A stretch of 64,000 nucleotides of DNA, taken from the NCBI GenBank assembly GCA_004346645.1, contig SMDA01000011.1, positions 1-64,000 on the forward strand, in the 5' to 3' direction. The stretch comes from Gulbenkiania mobilis. GTDB lineage: Bacteria; Pseudomonadota; Gammaproteobacteria; Burkholderiales; Chromobacteriaceae. Made by a program: the position numbers and the translations under genes. Each line of letters opens with the position of its first letter. The first letter of the stretch is position 1. The notes under the pieces are model-generated. The model did not search any database and had not been told where the DNA came from. It worked only from the letters and a program-made list of their open reading frames with translations. This document shows positions 37,087 through 46,245 of the stretch, in pieces.

Positions 37087-37410
37087 TTACTGCAATGCAG
37101 GCTCATTGCGGCAATCTGCAAGCTGCAAGCGCAGAAGGGCGGTTTCGGCTACTTCCAATAGCCCTTGAGCGTGTTCTTTGAATGATTCCACGCTGTCCAA
37201 TATATCCGCGAAGGCTTCCGGCTGTTCGGCACTAATCGCTGCGAGCGTTTCCATGCTGCGAGCGCAGGCAAGCAAGGCCAGGCGGCGGGAAGTGCCTACT
37301 TCATTGCCGGCCGCTGCTTTTTCCATGTGTGCCATCGTGGCGGCATCAATTACCGGGCCAAAGTTCGCAAATTCGGATTGATTCGCTTGGGTCGCGTTGC
37401 TTGTGTTCAT
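37087..37410 (-). CDS. Element protein of unknown function
   Basis: Family not recognised; 107 residues, mostly predicted alpha-helical and acidic, with LLACARSMETLAAISAEQPEAF and FKEHAQGLLEVAETALLRLQ segments. It lies just downstream of the integrase gene (gap about 26 nt) and is probably in the same transcript. Confidence 0.6.
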   Translation of the reverse strand: MNTSNATQANQSEFANFGPVIDAATMAHMEKAAAGNEVGTSRRLALLACARSMETLAAISAEQPEAFADILDSVESFKEHAQGLLEVAETALLRLQLADCRNEPALQ

Positions 37411-37436
37411 GGCGCTTCTTCTTTTTGGTTGGGAAA

Positions 37437-38780
37437 TCAGGCCACGACGCGAAGGCGGGCGGCGGCGGTGTCGGCTTGCGGCTGTTCAATGCCGGCTTGC
37501 TCCAGAATCCAGCCTTCTAGCTGGTCGTGCCACTTGCGCAGCAGGTCCAGTGGCCGGCGGCGGTAGTGTTTCTCGGCAATGGCGCTGGGCTTGTGTCCCA
37601 TGATTTGCGCCACCACGCCGGCCGGCATTTCCACCCATTCGGCCAATGTGCCGAACGAACGACGCAGGCCATGTAGGGTCAAGGCAGGCAGGCCGGCGGC
37701 GGCAAGGGCGCGGTTATGGGCTATGCGCGGCTCCACGATGCGCCCACCGGCAGCGGTAGGGCTGGAGAAAACCCACTCATTCCGGCGCGGTAGGCAGGCC
37801 AAAATGCTTGCAGCGTAGGGCGTCAGTGGTATTACGCGCTCGCCTTCAACCTTGTCCTTGATGGTCAGGCTTCGCCATTGAAAATCCACGTCATCCCAGC
37901 GCAGCTCGGCCAGTTCTTCCCGGCGCGAACCAGTCAGCAGCAAGGTTTGCAGGTAGGCGGATTGCACCGGGTTGTCTAGCTGGCGCACGGCGGCGAACCA
38001 CGCGGCGAGTTGTTCCCGTTGCAGGCAGTCGGTTTTGCTTGCTGGCGCGGCCACGGCTTCGCGCACCTTCTTAGCGGTAAACGCGCCTTCTGGCAGCAGG
38101 GCGGCGTAATCGCGGCTTTCCTTGCACCAGGACGCGAAGCCAATCATCAGACGGAAGGCTAGGGCGGCGCGGGCCGGGCGTGTTTCGTTCTCGCGTTTCA
38201 GCCATGCCGTTACCTTGGCCGGGGTCAGGTCTGCCAGCTTTACCGGCAGCAGGGCAGCCAGCGGGCCGGGCATGGTTTCGCCCTTGCCGCGCTTCTTCGG
38301 CTGCCCGCCAAGCTGGGCAACTTTGAAATGGTCCAGTAAGTGGCGCTCGCCCCACGCATGGCGGCGGTCATCAATGTAAACGGGCCAGACTTCGCCAAGT
38401 GTTACCCGCTGGCGCTGTTCTTCCCGCTTGTGTGCTTCGGCTTCGGCCTTGCGCTGCTCGCTGGCGGCTTTTTTGTCCTGCTTCTCTTGGCGCGGGTCTA
38501 TGCCGGCATCGCACAGCGTTTGTAGGCGGCGGGCTTCCTTGCGGGCGCTGTTCTCTTGGCTTCGCGCTGGCGCATCAAGTCGCCATGCGTTCACGTCGCC
38601 AATGGTTAGGCGGATAGGCTTGTCATGCACCCGGCTTTGAAAGATGTAGCTCTTTGCGCCGGCAGCGGTCACGCGCAGGCCAAGGCCCGGCGCTTCGCTG
38701 TCCCAAAGGAAGGATTGCGCCTTGCCGGGTTCACACGTCGCACCTTCTATGACGTTAGCAGTAAATTTTACCTTCGCCAT
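37437..38780 (-). CDS. int: Tyrosine integrase (P4/DUF4102 type)
   Basis: Site-specific recombinase of the element, 447 residues. The N-terminal arm-binding region begins FLWDSEAPGLGLRVTAAGAKSYIFQ as in DUF4102 integrases. It is followed by a helical linker rich in Lys/Glu. The catalytic domain has Arg286 (TGSRREEL), His370 and Arg373 (HGLR), His396 (GHK) and nucleophile Tyr406. It lies adjacent to attR, with arm-type repeats only 27 nt before its ATG, so integrase binding could repress it. Confidence 0.93.
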   Translation of the reverse strand: MAKVKFTANVIEGATCEPGKAQSFLWDSEAPGLGLRVTAAGAKSYIFQSRVHDKPIRLTIGDVNAWRLDAPARSQENSARKEARRLQTLCDAGIDPRQEKQDKKAASEQRKAEAEAHKREEQRQRVTLGEVWPVYIDDRRHAWGERHLLDHFKVAQLGGQPKKRGKGETMPGPLAALLPVKLADLTPAKVTAWLKRENETRPARAALAFRLMIGFASWCKESRDYAALLPEGAFTAKKVREAVAAPASKTDCLQREQLAAWFAAVRQLDNPVQSAYLQTLLLTGSRREELAELRWDDVDFQWRSLTIKDKVEGERVIPLTPYAASILACLPRRNEWVFSSPTAAGGRIVEPRIAHNRALAAAGLPALTLHGLRRSFGTLAEWVEMPAGVVAQIMGHKPSAIAEKHYRRRPLDLLRKWHDQLEGWILEQAGIEQPQADTAAARLRVVA

Positions 38781-38806
38781 GTTGTCGCCCGCTGTGGATA
38801 AAAATA

Positions 38807-38825
38807 TGTAAGCAATATGTAAGCA
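38807..38825 (+). repeat. Arm-type repeats TGTAAGCA, right end
   Basis: TGTAAGCA at 38807-38814 and 38818-38825, 11 bp apart, the same pairing as at the left end. They lie between the integrase start codon and attR. Confidence 0.75.
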
Positions 38826-38953
38826 GAAACCGTAAATCGGAATCTACACTTATCCACAGAATAGGGCAATGACAATGCGCTGAACGCCAGCATTTGCTAG
38901 GTTTTGCTTGTTTCAGTCAACGCTTATATATGGCTAGTTATGCACAGATAGGG

Positions 38954-39002
38954 GGAATCATAATCCGCAGGTCCGGGGTTCGAGTCCCTGATTCGCCACC
39001 AA
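38954..39002 (+). repeat. attR direct repeat (49 bp), displaced tRNA 3' end
   Basis: Identical to 31985-32033. It lacks the 5' half and promoter, so this is the original 3' end of the tRNA gene, separated when the element inserted. Confidence 0.92.
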
Positions 39003-39010
39003 GGAATTCA

Positions 39011-39038
39011 AGGGGTTAGCGCAAGCTAACCCCTTTTT
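39011..39038 (+). terminator. Original terminator of tRNA-Met
   Basis: AGGGGTTAGC (39011-39020), loop GCAA, GCTAACCCCT (39025-39034), then T residues. It follows the displaced tRNA 3' fragment. Confidence 0.85.
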
Positions 39039-39483
39039 CTTTGCTTCGCAAAAACGTGCTTGCTCCGCAAAAATTCCGAAGCCATGCCGTAAGAGCCTAC
39101 TTCGTCGGCTTCACCAACTTCCCTCTGCTGTGCCGGCCGAAAGCGCCCGCCTGCAATGCCCCGTCCGCCGCCCCCTTTGATGTCCCGCTGCCACACACTC
39201 CTCGCCTATTGCTGAATACCCAGGAAAAACGCAGCCGCCAGCATCGCTTCGGGGCAACCGCTTAGGCACCAGACGAGCAGAACCCGCGTGTCGGGCGTGT
39301 GACCCCAGAGCGGTGCGCCTGCCCTGCTACCATCCGGATCTGAAGCCCGCCAGGCACCCGGCCACAAGGGCACCCGCCTGAATTACCCGGAAGCGTTTCT
39401 CATCGGGGGCCCATACCCTTGGGCGCGGGTAGACGACCCTGATGTGCAGGCAGGCATGATGGGCGACCCAGGAGGCAAGGCGT
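39039..39483. other. Intergenic stretch right of the element
   Basis: No gene was recognised in about 445 bp. A 74-codon open frame at 39041-39265 lacks family features and a good start context. It contains the ogt Shine-Dalgarno at its right end. Confidence 0.5.
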
Positions 39484-40047
39484 ATGATGGGGCCGACCCG
39501 CCCTTCTCCGAAAGACGCTCCGATGCCCCAGCCTGCTTCTCCCATAGCCGCCTGTTACGGCCGCATCCTTACCCGTTTCGGCGAAGTGGTAGCCTGGCTG
39601 GATAGCAGCGGCGCGCTGTTGCGGCTGGAGTTTTCGGTAGAGCGTGAGCTTGAGCGTGCCGCACATCTGGGCACCCCACGGGACGACGGGGCGCTTGGTG
39701 ATGTGGCAGAGCAGCTGGCGGAATACGAGTGTGGCGCGCGCAAGGTGTTCAGCCTGCGTCGGGCTGCGAGCGGCACGCCCTTTCAGCAGCGGGTATGGGA
39801 AGAGCTTTGCCGCATCCCCTACGGCACCACTCTCAGCTACGGCGAGCTGGCCCGGCGCGTGGGCGACCCGGGAGCGGCCCGGGCCGTCGGGCGGGCCAAC
39901 GCCACCAACCCGATCGCGTTGATCGTTCCCTGCCACCGGGTCATCGGCCACGATGGCGGTCTGACCGGGTATGCGGGCGGTCTGCCGCTCAAAGCCGCCC
40001 TGCTTGCCTTCGAGATGGCGCATACCCCGCCCCCGCTGTTCGCCTGA
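39484..40047 (+). CDS. ogt: Methylated-DNA-protein-cysteine S-methyltransferase (Ogt)
   Basis: Repairs O6-alkylguanine by irreversible transfer to its own Cys. The 187-residue protein has TPFQQRVWEELCRIPYGTTLSYGELA, ARAVGRANATNP and the active-site PCHRV with Cys150. The asparagine-containing hinge and the GYAGGLPLKAALL tail complete the family. A strong GGAGG (39471-39475) fixes the start at 39484, just 3 nt before a second ATG. Confidence 0.94.
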   Translation: MMGPTRPSPKDAPMPQPASPIAACYGRILTRFGEVVAWLDSSGALLRLEFSVERELERAAHLGTPRDDGALGDVAEQLAEYECGARKVFSLRRAASGTPFQQRVWEELCRIPYGTTLSYGELARRVGDPGAARAVGRANATNPIALIVPCHRVIGHDGGLTGYAGGLPLKAALLAFEMAHTPPPLFA

Positions 40048-40132
40048 GGCCGATGCCGCCCCCTAGGGCCGGGCGACGGGCTGAATGCCTCGGCCCGCTG
40101 TGATAAACTCGCGCAACTCTTTGATTCCGACC

Positions 40133-40519
40133 ATGAAAAAGTTCGCCTTTCTGCTGCTTCTTTGTCTGCATGCCGCGCCGTCGCTGGCAGCCCGCCTGCT
40201 GCCAGCCGACCTGGCCGTGGCGCGGGTGGTCGCTGCCGACTACCCCTTGATGCAGTTGGAAAAGCAGGACAAATCCTGGCTGGAGACGCTGGCAGGCTGG
40301 CTTTTCCTCGCGCGCTCCGATCAGGTGCTGCAGCTGACCCCCGGCGTACGCATCTATGACCGCGACAACCGCTTCCTGCTCACCGGCCGTCTGCCGGAGC
40401 TGGCCGGTCAGGTGGTCGGTCTCACCCTCAACCCCCAGGGCCAGGTCAACCGCATCTGGCTGCTCACCGCGGAAGAGCTGCAGGCCCGCCTGGCCCGTCC
40501 CGCAACGGATACCGAGTGA
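40133..40519 (+). CDS. Secreted protein of unknown function
   Basis: The family was not recognised; 128 residues. It starts with a signal peptide ([19 protein letters not shown]). A predicted small beta-rich domain follows ([45 protein letters not shown]). It ends just before miaB and reads in the same direction, so the two probably share a transcript. Confidence 0.65.
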   Translation: MKKFAFLLLLCLHAAPSLAARLLPADLAVARVVAADYPLMQLEKQDKSWLETLAGWLFLARSDQVLQLTPGVRIYDRDNRFLLTGRLPELAGQVVGLTLNPQGQVNRIWLLTAEELQARLARPATDTE

Positions 40520-40521
40520 CA

Positions 40522-41856
40522 ATGAAGAAGGTGTACATCAAGACCTTCGGCTGCCAGATGAACGAATACGACTCCGACAAGATGGTCGACGTTCTGGGCA
40601 GCACCGAAGGCATGATCAAGACGGACAACCCCGAGGAAGCCGACGTCATCCTGTTCAACACCTGCAGCGTGCGCGAGAAGGCGCAGGAAAAGGTGTTCTC
40701 CGATCTGGGGCGCATCCGTCCGCTGAAGGAGGCCCGACCGGACCTGATCATCGGCGTGGGCGGCTGTGTGGCCAGCCAGGAAGGCGACGCCATCGTCAAG
40801 CGCGCACCCTATGTGGACGTGGTGTTCGGCCCGCAGACGCTGCACCGCCTGCCGGAGCTGATCAAGAGCCGTCAGCAGACCGGTGCCTCGCAGGTGGACA
40901 TTACCTTTCCCGAGATCGAAAAATTCGACTACATCCCGCCGGCCAAGGTAGAGGGCGGTGCCGCCTTCGTGTCGATCATGGAAGGCTGTTCGAAGTACTG
41001 CTCGTTCTGCGTGGTGCCCTACACCCGCGGCGAGGAGGTCTCGCGTCCGTTCGAGGATGTGCTGGTGGAGGTCGCCGGACTGGCACAGCAGGGCGTGAAG
41101 GAAATCACCCTGCTCGGGCAGAACGTCAATGCTTACCGGGGCCTGATGGCGGACGGCGAGATCGCCGACTTCGCCCTGCTTCTGGAATATGTCCATGAAG
41201 TGCCCGGTATCGAGCGCATCCGCTTCACCACCAGCCATCCGCGCGAGTTCACCGACCGCCTGATTGCCTGCTATGAACGCCTGCCCAAGTTGGTGTCCCA
41301 CCTGCACCTGCCGGTCCAGAGCGGTTCCGACCGCATCCTGATGGCCATGAAGCGCGGCTATACGGCACTGGAATACAAGTCCATCATCCGCAAGCTGCGC
41401 GCGGTGCGCCCCGAGCTATGCCTGTCGTCAGACTTCATCGTCGGTTTTCCCGGCGAGACCGAGTCGGACTTCGAGCAGACGCTGCGTCTGGTGAAGGATC
41501 TGGAGTTCGATTTCAGCTTCGTGTTCATCTACAGCCCGCGGCCGGGCACGCCGGCTTCCAATCTGCCGGACGATACGCCGCATGAGGAGAAGGTGCGACG
41601 GCTCGAAGCCCTGAATGCGGTGATCGAAGCACGAGGGTATGCCATCAACCAAGACATGGTGGGCACGGTGCAGCAGGTGCTGGTGGAGTCCGTCTCGAAG
41701 AAGGACGCAACCATGTTGGCCGCCCGCACCGCCAACAACCGTGTCGTCAACTTCCACGGTCACCCGCGCCTGCTTAACCGAATGATCGACGTGCTGATCA
41801 CCGAAGCTTTTCCCCATTCGCTGGGCGGCGAAGCGGTGATTGCCGAGACCGTCTGA
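40522..41856 (+). CDS. miaB: tRNA-2-methylthio-N6-dimethylallyladenosine synthase MiaB
   Basis: Radical-SAM methylthiotransferase that modifies A37 of tRNAs. Cluster-binding Cys11, Cys48 and Cys82 lie in the N-terminal domain. The radical-SAM triad CSKYCSFC uses Cys156, Cys160 and Cys163. The TTSHPREF segment and a C-terminal TRAM domain ([26 protein letters not shown]) follow, total 444 residues. A GTG at 40516 is also in frame; the ATG at 40522 matches homologues. The short spacing to the preceding gene suggests co-transcription. Confidence 0.96.
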   Translation: MKKVYIKTFGCQMNEYDSDKMVDVLGSTEGMIKTDNPEEADVILFNTCSVREKAQEKVFSDLGRIRPLKEARPDLIIGVGGCVASQEGDAIVKRAPYVDVVFGPQTLHRLPELIKSRQQTGASQVDITFPEIEKFDYIPPAKVEGGAAFVSIMEGCSKYCSFCVVPYTRGEEVSRPFEDVLVEVAGLAQQGVKEITLLGQNVNAYRGLMADGEIADFALLLEYVHEVPGIERIRFTTSHPREFTDRLIACYERLPKLVSHLHLPVQSGSDRILMAMKRGYTALEYKSIIRKLRAVRPELCLSSDFIVGFPGETESDFEQTLRLVKDLEFDFSFVFIYSPRPGTPASNLPDDTPHEEKVRRLEALNAVIEARGYAINQDMVGTVQQVLVESVSKKDATMLAARTANNRVVNFHGHPRLLNRMIDVLITEAFPHSLGGEAVIAETV

Positions 41857-41866
41857 CCCCTTTTTC

Positions 41867-41889
41867 CGCCCCGCTCTGCGGGGCGTTTT
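41867..41889 (+). terminator. Intrinsic terminator after miaB
   Basis: CGCCCCGC (41867-41874) pairs with GCGGGGCG (41878-41885) around TCT, followed by TTTT. It lies just upstream of the yciI ribosome-binding site, so transcription into yciI must be separate or leaky. Confidence 0.8.
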
Positions 41890-41903
41890 ACCAGGTGCTT
41901 GCA

Positions 41904-42209
41904 ATGTATGTCATCACCCTCACCTACACCGCTCCCCTCGAGATGATCGACGCGGCACTGCCCGGACATGTGCGCTGGCTGGAAGCTGCGTATGCTGACG
42001 GGGTGTTTCTGGTCTCTGGCCGACGCGTTCCGCGTACCGGCGGCGTGATCCTGGCCCGGCCGTGCGCACGCGATGTGCTGGAGCAGAGGTTGGCCGAAGA
42101 CCCGTTTGCCAAGGCGGGCCTGGCCCGCTACGACATCCTGGAATTCATTCCGACCATGACGGCCGACGTGCTGGCCCCGCTAAGGGAAACACCGGCTGTC
42201 CGAACCTGA
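41904..42209 (+). CDS. YciI-family protein
   Basis: Small ferredoxin-like fold protein, 101 residues from ATG 41904 (AGGTG precedes it). Visible motifs are MYVITLTYTAPLEMIDAALPGH, the conserved His-Asp-type pocket in RWLEAAYADGVFLVSGRR, and DPFAKAGLARYDILEF. These are typical of YciI-like proteins. Catalytic role unknown. It carries an exact dispersed-word copy (42088-42098) as Leu-Ala-Glu. Confidence 0.88.
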   Translation: MYVITLTYTAPLEMIDAALPGHVRWLEAAYADGVFLVSGRRVPRTGGVILARPCARDVLEQRLAEDPFAKAGLARYDILEFIPTMTADVLAPLRETPAVRT

Positions 42210-42222
42210 ACGGAGCCCACTC

Positions 42223-43218
42223 TTGCTGACCGAAAACCTCAGCTTCAACCCCATCGACAACGAACGGCTGGCCCGGCTGTGCGGCCCGCTGGACGAAAAC
42301 CTCAAGCAGGTGGAAACCGGGCTGGACGTCACCATCCAGCGGCGTGGCGAGCACTTCAAGATCAAAGGCGAGCGCGCCCGCGAGGCCGTTACCGCCCTTA
42401 CCCGCTTCTACCTGCTGGCCGAAAAGCAGGACCTCTCCATCGATGACGTGCAGCTGGGCCTGGTGGAGGTACGGCAGCACCCGCGCCCCGGCAGCGACGA
42501 AATCGCAGAGGAAGGTGTGCCGGTACTGCATACCCGTCGCGGCGACCTGCGCGGACGCACGCCGCGCCAGAGTGGCTACATCAAGGCCATCCTGGAGCAC
42601 GACATCACTTTCGGTATCGGTCCGGCCGGCACCGGCAAGACCTACCTGGCGGTGGCCTGCGCGGTGGACGCGATGGAGCGTGATGCCGTCAAGCGCATCG
42701 TGCTGGTGCGTCCGGCAGTGGAGGCGGGCGAAAAACTGGGCTTTCTGCCGGGCGATCTTGCGCAAAAAGTGGACCCGTACCTGCGTCCGCTTTACGATGC
42801 GCTCTACGACCTGATGGGCTTTGACAAAGTCGCCCGCCTTTTCGAGAAAAACCTGATCGAGATCGCCCCGCTGGCCTATATGCGCGGCCGGACACTCAAC
42901 AGTTCGTTCATCATTCTCGACGAGGCGCAGAACACCACGCCGGAGCAGATGAAGATGTTCCTTACCCGGATCGGCTTCGGCTCACGCGCGGTGATCACTG
43001 GCGACCTGACACAGATCGACCTGGCCAAGAACCAGAAGAGTGGGCTGGGTGAGGTGGAGCGCATCCTCGGCCATGTGCGGGGCATCCATTTTCATCACTT
43101 CCAGAGTGAGGACGTGGTGCGTCACCCGCTCGTGCAGAAGATCGTCGACGCCTACGACACCTACCAGATCCGGAACGAAACGCAGAACCCGACAACCCGT
43201 GAAGATCGCCAAACGTAA
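42223..43218 (+). CDS. ybeZ: PhoH-family ATPase YbeZ
   Basis: PhoH-like nucleotide-binding protein linked to ribosome maturation with YbeY. The 331-residue protein has Walker A GPAGTGKT at 133-140, [31 protein letters not shown], and the Walker B region [24 protein letters not shown]. The start is a TTG at 42223 with GGAG 7 nt before; no ATG lies nearby in frame. It overlaps ybeY by 20 nt. Confidence 0.94.
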   Translation: MLTENLSFNPIDNERLARLCGPLDENLKQVETGLDVTIQRRGEHFKIKGERAREAVTALTRFYLLAEKQDLSIDDVQLGLVEVRQHPRPGSDEIAEEGVPVLHTRRGDLRGRTPRQSGYIKAILEHDITFGIGPAGTGKTYLAVACAVDAMERDAVKRIVLVRPAVEAGEKLGFLPGDLAQKVDPYLRPLYDALYDLMGFDKVARLFEKNLIEIAPLAYMRGRTLNSSFIILDEAQNTTPEQMKMFLTRIGFGSRAVITGDLTQIDLAKNQKSGLGEVERILGHVRGIHFHHFQSEDVVRHPLVQKIVDAYDTYQIRNETQNPTTREDRQT

Positions 43219-43705
43219 CAACCCGCTTCGCCGCCTGGCAGGCCGGCTCTCGCTGGCCTTTGAAAACCGCAGTGCTTCGGCCAACCCTCCCCCGGCCGAG
43301 GCCTTCGCCCGCTGGGCCCGGGCCGCGCTGCAGCCTGACGTGGCCCGGGCCGAGGTCTCGCTGTTGGTGGTAGACGCCGACGAGGGCCGCGCGCTCAACC
43401 ACGACTACCGTGGCAAGGACTACCCCACCAACGTACTGTCGTTCGCGCTCAACGAGGGCGAACCCGTGCCGGGTCTGCCCCTCTTCGGGGATCTGGTGTT
43501 CTGTGCGCCGGTGGTGGAAGAAGAGGCTCGTACCCAAGGCAAGACGCTCGAAGCGCACTATGCACACCTCACCGTGCACGGACTGCTGCATCTGCAAGGC
43601 TTCGATCATGAAGGGGATGACGAAGCCGAAGTGATGGAAAAACTTGAAAGCGTCATCCTCGCAAAACTAGGATATGCCAATCCGTATGCCGAGGAACTTG
43701 TCTGA
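43199..43705 (+). CDS. ybeY: Endoribonuclease YbeY (rRNA maturation factor)
   Basis: Zinc-dependent endoribonuclease for 16S rRNA 3' processing and quality control. The metal motif [11 protein letters not shown] uses His127, His131 and His137. [16 protein letters not shown] and FGDLVFC are also present. It starts at a GTG (43199) inside the ybeZ end. The 168-residue length fits the family. An exact dispersed-word copy (43276-43286) is read as Ser-Ala-Asn-Pro. Confidence 0.93.
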   Translation: MKIAKRNNPLRRLAGRLSLAFENRSASANPPPAEAFARWARAALQPDVARAEVSLLVVDADEGRALNHDYRGKDYPTNVLSFALNEGEPVPGLPLFGDLVFCAPVVEEEARTQGKTLEAHYAHLTVHGLLHLQGFDHEGDDEAEVMEKLESVILAKLGYANPYAEELV

Positions 43706-43707
43706 TC

Positions 43708-44571
43708 ATGGAAGACGCCAGTAAACCGCGACCACGTTGGCGCGACCGCCTCTCCACCCTACTGCTGCGCGAGCCCGAGGATCGGGCCGAACTGCTGGCC
43801 CTGTTGAATGCTGCCACCGAGCGCGGCCTGCTCGATGCCGAAGCCCTAGGCATGATCGAGGGCGTGCTCGACGTCAGCGACCTGACCGTGGGGGACGTGA
43901 TGGTGCCGCGCAGCCAGATGGACGTGCTGCGCATCGACGAAGGCATTGACCGCTTCCTGCCCTTTGTCATCGATACCGGTCATTCCCGCTTCCCGGTCAT
44001 CGGCGAGGACAAGGACGACGTGCTCGGCATCCTCCTGGCCAAGGATCTATTGCGCTACTTCCACGCCCCCAAAACCTTCGACCTGCGCGCCACGCTGCGC
44101 CCGGTGGTGTTCGTCCCAGAGAGCAAGCCGCTGAACCTGCTGTTCCACGACTTCAAGGCCACCCGCAACCACATGGCCGTAGTGGTGGATGAGTATGGCG
44201 GCGTCTCCGGACTCGTCACGATAGAGGATGTACTGGAACAGATCGTCGGAGAGATCGACGACGAGTTCGACTACGAGGAAAGCGATGACTCGATCGTGCC
44301 GATCCACGGCCACCGCTTCCGCGTCCGTGCCAGCACCGAGATCGAGGACTTCAACGCCTTCTTCGGCACCACGCTCTCCGAACACGACAACGATACGATC
44401 GCCGGCTGGGTGATGGGCTATTGCGGTCACCTGCCCAAGCGTGGCGAACGCTTCGAAGAATTTGGGCTGCGCTTCACTGTGCTGCGTGCAGACAGTCGCC
44501 GGCTGCACACACTGCTCGTGGAGCGCATCCGCGAAGTGAGCCCGCCTGTCGAGCAAGAAACCGAAGGCTGA
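43708..44571 (+). CDS. corC: CorC/HlyC-type CBS-domain protein (YbeX)
   Basis: Cytosolic protein of 287 residues with two CBS domains (about residues 65-185: GDVMVPRSQMDVL and DEYGGVSGLVTIEDVLEQIVGEIDDEFD). A C-terminal transporter-associated domain follows (RVRASTEIEDFNAFFG). In E. coli, CorC is involved in magnesium/cobalt efflux; here only family and position are seen. GAGGAA precedes the ATG. Confidence 0.9.
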   Translation: MEDASKPRPRWRDRLSTLLLREPEDRAELLALLNAATERGLLDAEALGMIEGVLDVSDLTVGDVMVPRSQMDVLRIDEGIDRFLPFVIDTGHSRFPVIGEDKDDVLGILLAKDLLRYFHAPKTFDLRATLRPVVFVPESKPLNLLFHDFKATRNHMAVVVDEYGGVSGLVTIEDVLEQIVGEIDDEFDYEESDDSIVPIHGHRFRVRASTEIEDFNAFFGTTLSEHDNDTIAGWVMGYCGHLPKRGERFEEFGLRFTVLRADSRRLHTLLVERIREVSPPVEQETEG

Positions 44572-44573
44572 TC

Positions 44574-46082
44574 ATGCCCCGACTCCTCCTGTTTGCGCTG
44601 GCTGCAGTGGCCGGCGCACTGTCTGTGTTCGCCTTTGCCCCTTGGCGCATGTTCTGGCTGATGCCCCTCTTGCTGGCTGCTCTGGCAGAACTGGCCGAGC
44701 GCCGGCCTGCCAGCGCCTTCGGCACTGGCTATGCCTGGGGTCTGGCGGCCTATACCGCCAACTTCTACTGGATCTACATCAGCCTGCATCATGTGGCAGG
44801 CTTGCCGTCCGTTTTTGCCGCCCCCCTGACGCTGCTACTGCCTGCCTATCTGGCCCTGTATCCGGGGCTGGCCGTCTGGCTGAGCTGCCGGATGGCCGGA
44901 CGTGCCTGGCTGCGCTGGCTGGTGGCCTTTCCGGCGGCCTTCACGTTGGGTGAATGGTTGCGCGGCTGGATGCTCACCGGGTTTCCGTGGGGCACCGCCG
45001 GGTACAGCCAGATCACTGAAAGCCCGCTTTCGGGGCTGGCCCCGGTGGGCGGCATTTATCTGGTAACCTGGGCCGTTGCCCTGAGTGCCGGAGTGATCGT
45101 GGTATTCGCCCGGGTACGGCCGAGAAACCGGGTCGTGCTGCTGGCGCTGATGGCTCTGGTATGGGGCGGAGGCTACCACTTGCGCAACCGCAGCTGGACC
45201 CAGCCAGTGGGCGAGCCCGTTTCCGTGGCGTTGGCCCAAGGCAACGTCCCCCAGTCGCTGAAGTGGGACCCCCAGGCCGCGCAGGACACACTCGCCCTTT
45301 ATTACCGGCAGGTGGCCACCACCCGCACCGAGCTGATGATCCTGCCGGAAACGGCCTTGCCTCTGTTCTTGGAGGATCTGCCCTCCGGCTATCTAACCAT
45401 GCTCAAGGGCGCCGCAGAACGCAACGGTACCGCCTTGGCGGTAGGCGTGCCCCGCCGTGGCAGCAGCGAGAACAGCTATTACAACGCGGTGGTGGCGCTT
45501 ACCCAGCCGGGCACGCCGGCATATGCCAAGAACCATCTTGTCCCTTTTGGCGAGTTTGTCCCGCTGCCAGAACTCACGGGCTGGCTCTACCAATACATGA
45601 ACATGCCACTGTCCGGCTTCTCCCGGGGCGGGGCGTTCCAGCCACCAATCGTGATGGCCGGGCAGAAAATTGCCTTCAACGTCTGCTACGAGGACAGCTT
45701 TGGCGAGGAACTGATCGCCCCGGCGCGGGAGGCCACCTTGCTGGCCAACGTCAGCAATCTGGCTTGGTTCGGGGAAAGCGCAGCTTCCAGTCAGCATCTG
45801 CAGCTGTCCCAGGCGCGTGCTCTGGAAACCGGACGCTACATGGTGCGGGCTACCAATACCGGCATGACGGCCATCGTGCGGCCCGATGGTGAGGTGGAAA
45901 TGGTGGCGGCCCCCGATACGCGCCAGGTTCTGGTGGGCACCGTCCAGGGACGGACCGGCCTGACGCCCTACATGATCCACGGTGACACGCCCATCCTGGC
46001 GGCCATGGGCCTGCTGCTTTTGATCGCAGCGGTTGCGGGCTGGCGTCAACGCAGCCAGGGCCCTGCCTACCGCATATACTGA
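44574..46082 (+). CDS. lnt: Apolipoprotein N-acyltransferase Lnt
   Basis: Inner-membrane enzyme that adds the third acyl chain to lipoproteins. About six to seven N-terminal hydrophobic helices are followed by the nitrilase-like periplasmic domain with Glu259 (LPET), Lys319 (AKNHLVPFGEFVP) and Cys371 (NVCYEDSF), then a C-terminal helix. Total 502 residues. It is the last gene of the block, 2 nt after corC, and ends before a terminator. Confidence 0.95.
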   Translation: MPRLLLFALAAVAGALSVFAFAPWRMFWLMPLLLAALAELAERRPASAFGTGYAWGLAAYTANFYWIYISLHHVAGLPSVFAAPLTLLLPAYLALYPGLAVWLSCRMAGRAWLRWLVAFPAAFTLGEWLRGWMLTGFPWGTAGYSQITESPLSGLAPVGGIYLVTWAVALSAGVIVVFARVRPRNRVVLLALMALVWGGGYHLRNRSWTQPVGEPVSVALAQGNVPQSLKWDPQAAQDTLALYYRQVATTRTELMILPETALPLFLEDLPSGYLTMLKGAAERNGTALAVGVPRRGSSENSYYNAVVALTQPGTPAYAKNHLVPFGEFVPLPELTGWLYQYMNMPLSGFSRGGAFQPPIVMAGQKIAFNVCYEDSFGEELIAPAREATLLANVSNLAWFGESAASSQHLQLSQARALETGRYMVRATNTGMTAIVRPDGEVEMVAAPDTRQVLVGTVQGRTGLTPYMIHGDTPILAAMGLLLLIAAVAGWRQRSQGPAYRIY

Positions 46083-46197
46083 CCCTTCCACCGTCCTGGC
46101 ACCGGCACGCTGCTTGGCGCCGCGCTGTCCGGGCCTCCTGGCCAGTCCGGGCACCTGCGCGGGGCACCTTCTTAGCGCAGCAGGGTTGGCCGAAACG

Positions 46198-46224
46198 AAA
46201 AGCCCGTCTCACGACGGGCTTTTT
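46198..46224. terminator. Bidirectional terminator between lnt and the chemoreceptor
   Basis: AGCCCGTC (46201-46208) and GACGGGCT (46213-46220) with a TCAC loop, flanked by A and T runs. An exact dispersed-word copy (46184-46194) lies immediately before it. Confidence 0.88.
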
Positions 46225-46245
46225 GCTGGGCCGGAGGGACGCATT

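Noticed and set aside
39041..39265. 74-codon frame right of attR
   Set aside because: It starts in the terminator region, with low-complexity composition and no recognisable features.
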